From NCBI GenBank assembly GCA_947396885.1, contig OX377201.1, positions 22,855,923 through 22,919,922 of the forward strand: a DNA stretch of 64,000 nucleotides. The letters run 5' to 3'. Source of the DNA: Heligmosomoides polygyrus polygyrus. Its lineage: Eukaryota > Nematoda > Chromadorea > Rhabditida > Heligmosomidae. Positions 55,955 through 64,000 of the stretch are shown here, piece by piece. Numbering within the stretch: the first letter of the stretch is position 1; each line of letters opens with the position of its first letter. The position numbers and the translations under genes are program-made. The notes beneath the pieces were generated by a model. The model made no database searches and was not told the origin of the DNA. It was given only the letters and a program-made list of their open reading frames with translations.

Positions 55955-57010
55955 GCACGACTCTCTCACCGGCAAACACTGGAATCCAGTTACACGAGCG
56001 GAAGTCGGCACTCGCCTCGTTGGCTGTGCCAAATTCTTCCGACAACTCGCCTTCAGAAAAGGAAAGACAGAACTGATGCCCACGGCGAACCACCTTTCAG
56101 ATGCAGTATTCCTAAGGTGGCGCGTATTCGAAAGAATTCACGTTGTGAACCACAGCCGCATCACCTTCATCTTCAGAGGCACATGGGCAGTGTGTAGGTT
56201 GCCTTCTGACGTGTGATTCGTTCTGGCGAAGTCGATCTTCGTCGCTAGCTAATGGCTCTTCTGAAGATAGTCGCGTGAGCGACTCCACTTCAAACATTGG
56301 GATCCACTTATGCAAGCAGAAGTGGCTGCTCGCCTCGTGCGTTGTGTAACGTTCTGAGAACTCGCCGTCAGAATAGGAAAGGCAGAACTGATGCTCACGG
56401 CGATCCACTTTTTAGAAGGAATATTCCTAAGGTGGCGCGTATTCGAAAGAGACCAGCGCTGTGGATCACAGTCGCATCACCTTCATCTTCAGAGGCACAT
56501 GGGCACTGTGTAAGTTGCCTTCGGACGTGCGGTTCACTTCGGCGAAGTCGATGCTCTTCGAGAATGCCTGGCGCTTCTGTGGAAAATCAACGTAGGCGAT
56601 TTCACTTCAAACATTGGAATCCATTTGTACAAGCGGAAGTCGCTGTTCGCCTCGTGCCCTGTACCACATTCTTCTAAGAACTCGGCTTCAGAAAGGGAAG
56701 GGCAGGACCAACGCTCTCCGTCAAGCATCTTCCAGAAGGATTTCCATATTCCAGAGGTAGCACGAATTCGAAGGAACCCAGCGTTGTGAATCACAGTCAC
56801 ATCACCTTCGTCTTCAGAGGCATACGATCATTGTGTAAGTTGTGTTCTGACGTGCGATTCGTTCTGGCGAAGTCGATCTTCGTCGCTAGCTAATAGCTCT
56901 TCTGAAGATAATCGCGTGAGCGATTCCACTTCGGACATCGGAATCCACTTATGCAGGCGGAAGTGGCTGCCTCCTGCGTTATTTAACGTTCTGAGAACTC
57001 GCCTTCAGAA
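55955..57010. repeat. Tandem array with a unit of about 320 bp
   Basis: The block CCTAAGGTGG recurs at 56111 and 56426 and in altered form at 56751, so the period is 315-325 bp. Other landmarks recur too: TCAGAGGCACATGGGCA, CTTCGTCGCTAGCTAAT, and GCGGAAGTSGCTGYTCGCC. Just over three units. The first unit holds a 110-codon plus frame (55884-56216), but later units break it. It may be a young satellite or a decayed repeated exon. Confidence 0.75.
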
Positions 57011-57029
57011 CGCCTAACAGAAACACTGC

Positions 57030-57330
57030 AGGAGTAATGTCACAATCACCGAGTTGGTTATTCATGATATCCAGGATCCATCATGTATTTCGGGAAAACT
57101 GTTGATAAAATTCCGATGGGAGGTGAACTCCAACACCGCTGACGATATACAAGACCTCCTCCTTCAGAAGCTGTCCCAGAATCCAATACGTCTTCTGACA
57201 TTCCGCTCATCCCGACGAATTCAATAAAGTTCATGATCTTCTGGCTCTTCCTGAAAAACTTCTCTCGAAACCCCGAATCCCTCCAGTCAATCAGCTTATG
57301 CCATGCCGTATCACTCTAGCCACTGCTGTC
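57030..57330 (+). other. Coding-like stretch with one frameshift, unidentified
   Basis: One plus frame (57039-57220) reads VTITELVIHDIQDPSCISGK and continues with LLIKFRWEV, TADDIQDLLLQKLSQ. From about 57207 a neighbouring frame takes over with HSAHPDEFNKVHDLLALPEK, LLSKPRIPPVNQL. Both halves look protein-like and no start is visible. It directly follows the 320 bp array. I do not recognise it. Confidence 0.3.
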
Positions 57331-58089
57331 TCAATTTCCGCTAGCAGAAGCTGTCTGAGCTGTCGACTGCCGTCGGCTGTAATTGAAGGAGCAGCGTCTT
57401 AGAGTGGCTTTGCATGCTCCATTCACGTGCTCACATAAACAACCTCACTATAGTTGCCCAAGCAACATCTCCTTGCTCCAAACGGAGTCCAGCTGCATCC
57501 ATCATCGCATCCAAGCAATCTGATGCTCCTTTCAGGAGCCTTCGGTAGCTTGGTGGTCATTCCGGACCATCCAAGCGCTGCGCCCTATCTTTCTTCCGCG
57601 AAATAATAGCTCGAGTTCAACCAAACCGCCGCCAACCATCACGCGAGGAGTGAAACCGCGACCTTAACACTTATCAGTGACACAGGTTGGTCTGGCCGCC
57701 CAAAGATTACACCCCACAGCGCCCACATCGCACCGATGCCGAGAACATTTTGCTCTCAGCAGGTGCTAACACCTAGGTCTGATGCCTCCTTCTGATCTGT
57801 TGACGAATTAGTGGCCAAGATGGAATGAATCAGTTTCGCCTCTGTCAGCGTTCAAAGACCGATGGCAGCAGTAGCGCACGTGCTCGCACGCCATTTTTTA
57901 GACGCCTATCGGTCCTTAGGAATACTCTGATGGAAGGACTTCTAGGGAAACAGCGACTATTTGGCCAACGCGATGATCCAGCAGTGTTCGAACACCAGAA
58001 ATCCCACTTCTTGCTCTCATGATGGTTCTCCGGAACAGAATCCGACCCACCAACTATTTCTTCAAAGCGACAGACATAGATCTCTCTGC

Positions 58090-58345
58090 TACTGACGCGT
58101 GGAGCGCAGGCGGAAGATGCCGGCTGTCGCGTGCACGAGGTTCTTCGTTCGGATCTTCTGTTCAGGTCAACCAAGCTCTTCATCCCTCCGGGGTTGGGGA
58201 ATTGGTGTCAGGCTTGCCTGGGAAGGATAAAACACGGACTGGCCACCTCGAGTCATTGTATAGGCCAAATATGCATTCGAGTTGCCTCCACGATATTCCG
58301 TAGAATTAGAATGCATGGCGCATCCCAAAAGGATGGACGGCGTTG
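58090..58345 (+). repeat. SINE copy
   Basis: Head GCGTGGAGCGCAGGCGGAAG, body with CAGGTCAACCAAGCTCTTC and GTCATTGTATAGGCCAAATA, end GAATGCATGGCGCATCCC. Confidence 0.8.
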
Positions 58346-58611
58346 GAAATCGGAAGTCGTGTCTCAGACAGTATCCATATGTTAGATGAGCTGGTTCTAG
58401 CGAAGCGCGAAAATAACGGCCGATTTCGCATTAACAGGGTTCTTTAATTTTTTAATTAAGCGGGCCTTTCCAGTCTCCATACCTCTCCAGGTGGTCTTGG
58501 AGCCTTATGGGAAATCCAAAAAAGCTGCCTTTCGCTGCTCAGTGGAGTCAGTTTACAATGATATTTTGTTGCGATCAACACTATAGCGCTAGGCGGAACT
58601 GTGTTTGAAAG

Positions 58612-58905
58612 GGATAAGGATAAAGGACGAAGTTACTCAATCGCTTTTGAGATGCACCACGCATTCCTCTTCTACGGGATGTCATGAAGTCGATTTGAAT
58701 GCGTAATTACTACTTACGGTGGTCAGCAGATGAACAAGTCATCGCTATACTCTTACCAAACAAGGTTGGTACCAATTCACCGACCCTGGAGGGATGCGAC
58801 GCTTGGCTGCTCTGGACGAGAAATCCGAACCAGGAACCTGTTATCGGATGCAGGCGGCAGCCGGCACATCCTTCAACTGCGCTACACGCGCCCGTTGGAA
58901 TGAGC
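58612..58905 (-). repeat. SINE copy
   Basis: AGGATAAAGGACG tail at the left, GATGCACCACGCATTCCTC, then CGAACCAGGAACCTGTTATC and the head CTGCGCTACACGCGCCC at the right. Confidence 0.85.
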
Positions 58906-58999
58906 TTACTTTAAATTTGTTCGGACCATCCTAAAGTGGCACTGAGTACTTGAATCAGGTAACTCTCGAACCTACAGACCAAGAGCCGTCTGATTAAAA

Positions 59000-59660
59000 C
59001 ACCTTCCTTCTTATTTCGGTCACTTTTATCGCAGCCACAAGTAGAACTGTGGCCAATCCATTAGGAACCTGCCTTAGCGGTCCTAACTCAATCGGTCCCT
59101 GCACTAGAATCCCACTTCCTCGTTCGGCTTCCTCCACTTCCTTGTTCCAAATTCCGATTTTTCTCCGAACGTTGCGCCGCCATAGATCACCGATCGTTCC
59201 TATAAGCGGCTGCTTATCAGCAGCACGTGAGCGCCAAAAACTAGGCCGGCGCCCGACCCTCGGGGAGCGAACGGGCCCGCTGCTCGCACGATGCTTCGTC
59301 GTATCGCTCGGCCTGCGCTGCTTCGCGCCCACTACAGTCGTAGCTGCACGGGCTGTGCACGTGCTGCTCGCATGTCGCCCACCCACTCGCCGACACAAAC
59401 AACGGCACAAAGAACGTCCATCGGCCGCCGCCTTGAAACAACGCACTCGACGGCTCGTACTCATGCAGGCGCGACCGCGACTGGCGGTACTAGGCATGGA
59501 CACGGGACCGAGCACACGGACTGCTGCCGCAAAAACAACTGCACACCTCTTGCACCATCAGTCTGTCGGTTTTTGGGCACGAGAGCTCGTAGAACGTCCA
59601 GTACCAGCCTCTTCCCTCAGGGTCATTTGCAGTTGCTTACTAGATCGCGTCGTTGAGGAG
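59000..59660. other. GC-rich stretch with overlapping open frames
   Basis: Open frames of 220 (plus) and 173 (minus) codons overlap here, both Arg/Ala/Ser-rich as expected of GC-rich DNA. A TATA-like box with a CACGTG nearby (about 59690, minus) would suit a minus-strand first exon, but I cannot choose a frame. Confidence 0.3.
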
Positions 59661-59681
59661 GTTAACGGACAAATGTGTCCC

Positions 59682-59702
59682 TTTATATACTCCACGTGCG
59701 AC
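59682..59702 (-). promoter_or_regulatory. Candidate core promoter
   Basis: On the minus strand CACGTGGAGTATATAAAGGG combines an E-box-like CACGTG with a good TATA box, just upstream of the GC-rich stretch. Confidence 0.3.
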
Positions 59703-59732
59703 TGCCCTTGAATCTCGGCATATTTTTAAACA

Positions 59733-60011
59733 TTAGAGAAGACTGTCGTCGAGCTGCCATGCCAAGATTGATGTCGGACCTTTATTCGGCTTACGTTTCG
59801 GCGTAACCGCCTTCTTCAGAGCCCGAAAAGGAAGTGTTTGAGAAATTACCCGTCCAAGAATCATTCACATGTCAACCATTCAAGTGACTCTTGGATGGGT
59901 AATTTCTCAAACCCCCATTGTCTTTTCTAAGCTCTGAAGAAGGCAGTTGCGCCTAAGTCGAATAAAGGCTCGATATCAATCTTGTCACGACAACTCGACG
60001 ACAATCTCCTC
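59733..60011. repeat. Foldback element, arms of about 130 bp
   Basis: GACTGTCGTCGAGCTGCCAT at the left pairs with ACAACTCGACGACAATCTC at the right. The arms run inward through AAGATTGAT, CCTTTATTCG, CTTCTTCAGAGC and GTTTGAGAAATTACCC, leaving a loop of about 25 bp. Arms are roughly 85 percent alike. One arm of the same family is at 39.16 kb. Confidence 0.85.
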
Positions 60012-60420
60012 TACTGGGTCCCTGAATCTCTTCAGAAGGAAATACTCAAAGCGGAAGTGATGCCCTTACCATCTACCTCGTGTGTCCGAAGTCCATTTGC
60101 ATTCCTCCAAGCCTTTCGACAGCACAGACAGCACTGACTGACTGATGGTCTACAGTGCGTAACCGCCGATAAGACAGCAAATTCTCGTATGATAAGAAAG
60201 ATAACGCTAGCGCGTCACTGTGACACCACCAGATGCGCCGATAAGGAAGGAACGAAAGGGCAGTGCAGGGAAATGGTGAGTGGAAGCATTTCGGGTTCCA
60301 TATTGGCATGAAACTCTGAAGATATTTGTCAATTCTCACTAAACAAGGATAGCGGTGAGCTAAAGAAACAGAGAATAAAGGCACACGCCATTTGGCCCCT
60401 TCAGGATCGGGCCCTCTGGG

Positions 60421-60572
60421 GCCGGATTCACCAACGACTTACAGCAATTTAACAGAGAAGATACAGCCGAAATCCCTTATATCGCTCACCATATTGCTTA
60501 ATAATCCGCGCGATCAGGGATTTTGGCCGTATTTTTTCTGTTTTATTACTGTAAGTCGTTGATGAATCCGGC
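60421..60572. repeat. Small inverted-repeat element (MITE-like)
   Basis: GCCGGATTCACCAACGACTT ... and its complement ending at 60572, near-perfect for about 30 bp and weaker inward (CCGAAATCCCT / AGGGATTTTGG). Confidence 0.8.
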
Positions 60573-60667
60573 TGCTGGAATCTACTTCTACGATGTATCA
60601 TGGCGCGGTTGTTTGGTAGCGGGCAGAACCTTCCGTGATCAGCGCCATCTAACCCTTTTAATGAGGT

Positions 60668-60940
60668 ACAGTGGATTTTGGTAGCGCAGCCTGAGTGGCA
60701 GGCTGTCGCGTGCCCCGATTCCGGGCTCCTGGTTCAAATTTCCCACCCAGGCCAACAAAACCTTCCATCCCTACGGGGTCAGTGAATGGTACCACTTAGG
60801 TCTGGGAGTATAAAACACTGATGTTCACCGGCTGGCCACCTCAAGTCATTATTTAGGCCAAATACACATACAGAATGTCTTCACGATATCTCGAATAAGT
60901 AGAATGCATGGCGTATCCCAAGAAGGGTCCTTTATCTCTA
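60668..60940 (+). repeat. SINE copy
   Basis: TTTTGGTAGCGCAGCCTGAG head, TCCTGGTTCAAATTTCCC in the B-box position, GTCATTATTTAGGCCAAATA and GAATGCATGGCGTATCCC at the end. Confidence 0.8.
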
Positions 60941-60967
60941 TGCTAGATTTGTTCAGCTACTCTAGCC

Positions 60968-61465
60968 AGCTCGTATGTAGCGCAGCTGGAAGAGATGCCG
61001 AGTAATACATGTTACTGTATTGGTACCGTAACGCTGCGTCTTACCACAGCGAACAGTTACCGTAACTATCGCACTGACGTAACTGGTAAGATGAACTGGG
61101 AACACTAAACACTTAAACTGCGCTCAGCACGTCGTTTAACTACCTTGAGTACTAGTCGTTAGTGTGACCTACACGGGGTGGTGAGAACTCGTGTGGCCTG
61201 ATTGGTCTCGTTCCCCTCCCTCACCATGATGGTCACATTAACGACTAGTGCTACGACCGTCACCACGGCTTGAACTCTGGCGATTCTCTGTCAAGCTAAC
61301 CAAGTCCTTCATCCCAACGGAGATCGTTTGAACTCGTAGTGGACTCGTCATAGGATAAAAACGACCATCGGCCGATTTTCTCTGAATGGACCTTTCGAAA
61401 CACCTTCACAATAATATGTATCAGTAGAAGGCGTGGCACACCCCATCAGACTGATCAATACTGAG
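60968..61465 (+). repeat. SINE copy split by an insertion
   Basis: The head GTATGTAGCGCAGCTGGAAG is at 60975. The body resumes at about 61275 (TCAAGCTAACCAAGTCCTTC) and ends GAAGGCGTGGCACACCCC. About 280 bp of unrelated sequence with inverted repeats lies between. Confidence 0.65.
61147..61254. repeat. Inverted repeat within the split SINE
   Basis: GAGTACTAGTCGTTAGTGTG at 61147 and its near-complement CACATTAACGACTAGTGCTA ending at 61253. Confidence 0.7.
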
Positions 61466-61758
61466 GATTCTATCAAGCCAAGTTCTGCTTCTAAACCTTA
61501 AATCAAAAATACCACTGGTACATACTTCAGTTCTTACTTGGACGGTAATACGAGTTATGCTACTGCTGTCCTTCTAGTAGATTCTAGTTCCGATGTATGC
61601 ATTTTCCTAGCTGGGACAGGGATAAGCAAGCGTGGCAATGCGTGATGCATGCCAGTTTCTGTTGCTGTTTACCGACGTGAGCCCAATAATGGAGCTTATT
61701 GGCCGCAGCATAGCTGTATGAGAATGCAAAGGAAAACGGGCAGAAGCGCCGAGCTCAC

Positions 61759-61855
61759 CTCAGTTGTGGCTTGATCTCATCGTCAAGATTCGTGGTGTCG
61801 AGTGCTTTGCACAATTTATCAACGTGCATTCTCAGAATAATAGCCGTATCACACT
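61759..61855 (-). CDS. Candidate upstream exon, possibly of the kinase gene
   Basis: 97 bp between acceptor CACGCAG and donor GTGAGC on the minus strand. It reads CDTAIILRMHVDKLCKAL followed by DTTNLDDEIKPQL, starting and ending two bases into a codon. The end phase matches the start of the first kinase exon at 54567, and the sequence resembles the last helix of a PKG cyclic-nucleotide domain plus linker (a ..IDR..F..LIG.LD pattern). The intron would be 7.2 kb. The phase match alone has a one-in-three chance, so this is tentative. Confidence 0.35.
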
Positions 61856-62260
61856 CTGCGTGTAATTGAACGCTTTGATCTCTAAACGGACGAACATATA
61901 ACGAAAATCAACGCGTAAACAAGACGTAAACACAGCGAGTAAACAAGTGGTAAACAAGACGCAAACAACACGAAATTTCCCGCGAATGAATAGAACAGCC
62001 AACAAGCAATAGCCATCCCTCAAGTCCCTGCCTCCACTCCTAGACCCCTGGTCTCCAGCTGCCTCTGTGGCTCCAGCGAAAATGACCCGGACCACCAGCA
62101 CCTCTCCTCCTGGCGCCACCGCCGACGCAGACTGCGGCGGTGAGTGCAGCCGCATCGGCCACGCCTCCGACCGGCGACAGGCCACGTGCCGGATGCACGT
62201 GGCCCTGAGCACAGGTGCCGCTGTCGGCGAAATCAGCCATTATCAAGGTCGTTTTTGAGA
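61856..62260 (-). other. GC-rich stretch with minus-strand open frames
   Basis: Two overlapping minus frames (62246-62040 and 62212-61832) are Ala/Gly/Arg-rich. One begins MADFADSGTCAQG in a plausible ATG context. No domain or donor site clearly supports either. Confidence 0.25.
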
Positions 62261-62373
62261 TCCGAGGAGGAGGAGGAGACGATAGCGAATGGGTGAAAGA
62301 AGATGCTGTTCACAGATCCGTTTCAATGGAACAGCTCTTCAAACACCAAACACCAATCAGCAGCTCTTTAAGC

Positions 62374-62688
62374 TACATTTTATAGCCAAAGATAGAGCCA
62401 GAGGTATGATCAGAATCTGACTGCCACCTTTCTGTAATAGCTTCTTCTGTCAATCATAAGGGGCTAAATAAGACAAGCTGACGCCGGACTCGTTACTTCT
62501 GCAAGACCAGAAGTTGAGGTCACATTCTCACTCTTGATGTGACTTTGACCCCTGGTCCTGCAGGAGTAACGAGTCCGGTGTCAGCTTGTCTTATTCAGTT
62601 CCTTACGATTAACAGAAGATGCTATCATGGAAAGGTGGCAGTCGGATTCTTACCATATCTAGGGTTCTATCTTTGGCTATAAAGTATG
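62374..62688. repeat. Inverted-repeat element, arms of about 140 bp
   Basis: TTTTATAGCCAAAGATAGAGCC at the left pairs with GGTTCTATCTTTGGCTATAA at the right. The arms continue through CTGACTGCCACCTTTC, GACAAGCTGAC.CCGGACTCG and CTTCTG/CAGGAG to a centre near 62535. Non-coding; MITE or foldback element. Confidence 0.85.
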
Positions 62689-62925
62689 ACTTTTAGAGCA
62701 GTGGAGTGTTTTTGGTGCTTGCGTTCATACAGTGGATTTGACGCCAATTTGGATAATTCCGATCTTTTACCTCTTTTAAACCTCGGACCGAATACCCGAA
62801 TGTTAAAATGATTCAAATGATTTTTAATGATTTTCAAGGGTGGCTTTCACCAAATAGGATTTCCGGATGCATCAGCTATTTAATTTTGATCTAAGATGTG
62901 ATATCCCATCCGATTCGGACATCTG

Positions 62926-63245
62926 ATGTCTGGTCCAAAGAAAATTGAGTTATCTCATCATACAAAAATCCATGCTAGTGAAAACTACTCTGAACTGAAT
63001 CACCTTAAGATACGAGCTTTTCAAATAGCTGACGACTTCGTTGAAAACACGATTACCAAGATATCACCTACGGACACCATCACGAGTTACCTTAGTTATC
63101 TGGAAGCCTCAGTTAATTGCATCGAAACCTCTTGAACCAGCGACGTATTGTGCAGAAGATCCTTTCCACGCAAAACACATTTCGCTCGAGTTGTCCTACA
63201 GAGGGTTCACCTTTAAGTTTATGAAGCTAAATGACTCAAACTAGA
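62926..63245 (+). other. Short open frames, unidentified
   Basis: A 69-codon plus frame (ELSHHTKIHASENYSELNHL) could be part of the retroelement remnant that follows, but I cannot align it to a known region. Confidence 0.25.
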
Positions 63246-63429
63246 GGTTGCTAAAGTTCCCAAAGTCTACATGAAACCAATGTTTCCTTGTCAAAATCTA
63301 CAGACCTTGTTTTTGAAAGTGACGGACTTCATCTGAACATTTCCAGCCTTCTAGCTTCTGATCTCCTTCTTGTTCAATAGAACGAACATCTCCGAGTACT
63401 TCACCTACGTAACCTAAAGCCACGAATTC

Positions 63430-63770
63430 CGCAGCTGGGCTGCACAAAACGAGCTACTTTGGGAGCCTCCAAGAGTGTCGAAGAAGTCGTGAAGAAGATG
63501 AGGAACGTCCGACTCCGTGCCCACCCATTCGATTCCACTGTTCTTCCTGCGCTAACATTCGCCTCAGGGACCTGGGCCACACGAAAGCAGGATGAACACG
63601 CGATCATCGTCGACTGGCGAAGCGAAGGCCCTGACCGAATGAGATTTGGTACTCTTCGTCTCATAAACAGCAAAGAGGAAGGGGACTGCTCTGAGGCTTC
63701 GCGTAGTCACCTGCAAGCGCTGGACCTTGGAAAACCTGTTTCCCTAGGTCAGCAACAAAAACGTTGATGA
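63430..63770 (+). pseudogene. RTE-type LINE C-terminal fragment
   Basis: KSVEEVVKKMRNVRLRAHPF, then DSTVLPALTFASGTWATRKQ and DEHAIIVDWRSEG match the region downstream of the RTE polymerase core (normally LFDSTVLPALTYASETW). It is cut at both ends and diverges after about 63620. Confidence 0.7.
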
Positions 63771-64000
63771 GGCCAGCAGTTTGCACATTGGAAATGTGTA
63801 AACTAACATCGCCCTTTGCTTCTTTTTAGACCGTTTAATCAAATTCTGGGCAGGTGTTCACCGTAATGTGCAAATTAATCAAATCAGTCTATCAGCTGAA
63901 GGCTTCATAGTGGCAACAGTCACTATACCAAAGGCCCCGACAGCTGATGGATATGGATGAGTGTTGTGATGGGCAGAATGAGACTACCAGGGAGCTGGAG

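Noticed and set aside
59049..59711. 220-codon plus frame and 173-codon minus frame
   Set aside because: Both open over the same GC-rich DNA, with no recognisable domain; cannot be told from chance.

Overview
This is eukaryotic DNA, most likely from a clade V parasitic nematode (hookworm or strongylid type). The reasons are very short introns (56-78 bp) with TTTCAG-type acceptors, ATG starts sitting directly behind splice-acceptor sequences (typical of SL trans-splicing), and the repeat complement: BEL/Pao, RTE and CR1-like retroelements, mariner elements and a tRNA-derived SINE. The species is inference. No bacterial operons, rRNA or CRISPR are present.

Only a few host genes can be supported. 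(1) A two-exon gene at 3.0-3.3 kb (minus) and (2) a two-exon gene at 36.85-37.18 kb (minus) each encode a secreted Pro/Tyr/Gly-rich peptide of 85 and 89 residues. They share signal peptide, phase-1 intron, a GYG-type start of exon 2 and an AATAAA about 95 bp after the stop, so they look like paralogues. (3) A cGMP-dependent-protein-kinase-like gene runs on the minus strand from 54.57 to 47.55 kb. Nine exons give an uninterrupted catalytic domain and C-terminal tail, and its introns are swollen by SINEs. A possible further upstream exon lies at 61.8 kb; the cyclic-nucleotide-binding exons are not seen.

The rest is mostly mobile DNA. From left to right: a 1.28 kb foldback element (1.4-2.7 kb); a CR1-like fragment (4.1-4.8 kb) and two minisatellites (4.8-5.7 kb); small hairpins and tRNA-like sequences (7-11 kb); an LTR/BEL-Pao complex (13.1-21.4 kb) with three 345 bp LTRs and a gag-pol frame broken by a frameshift and two in-frame stops, whose integrase is cut off and continues in frame into an acidic/zinc-knuckle coding stretch with a plausible intron; C-rich minisatellite and a GC-rich island (24.0-24.9 kb); a mariner-like repeat pair enclosing a decayed CR1-like LINE (26.6-31.8 kb); a degraded mariner with a LINE tail in it (33.0-34.3 kb); two poly-G-ended mariners in opposite orientation (35.4 and 44.1 kb); a decayed RTE element (40.2-43.2 kb) ending in (GAA)n fused to a SINE; a D34N mariner (45.7-47.0 kb); and a 57-63 kb stretch dense in inverted-repeat elements, a 320 bp tandem array and an RTE tail.

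About a dozen copies or fragments of one tRNA-derived SINE tie the second half together, several inside kinase introns. Nothing suggests the mobile elements cooperate with the host genes beyond enlarging introns.
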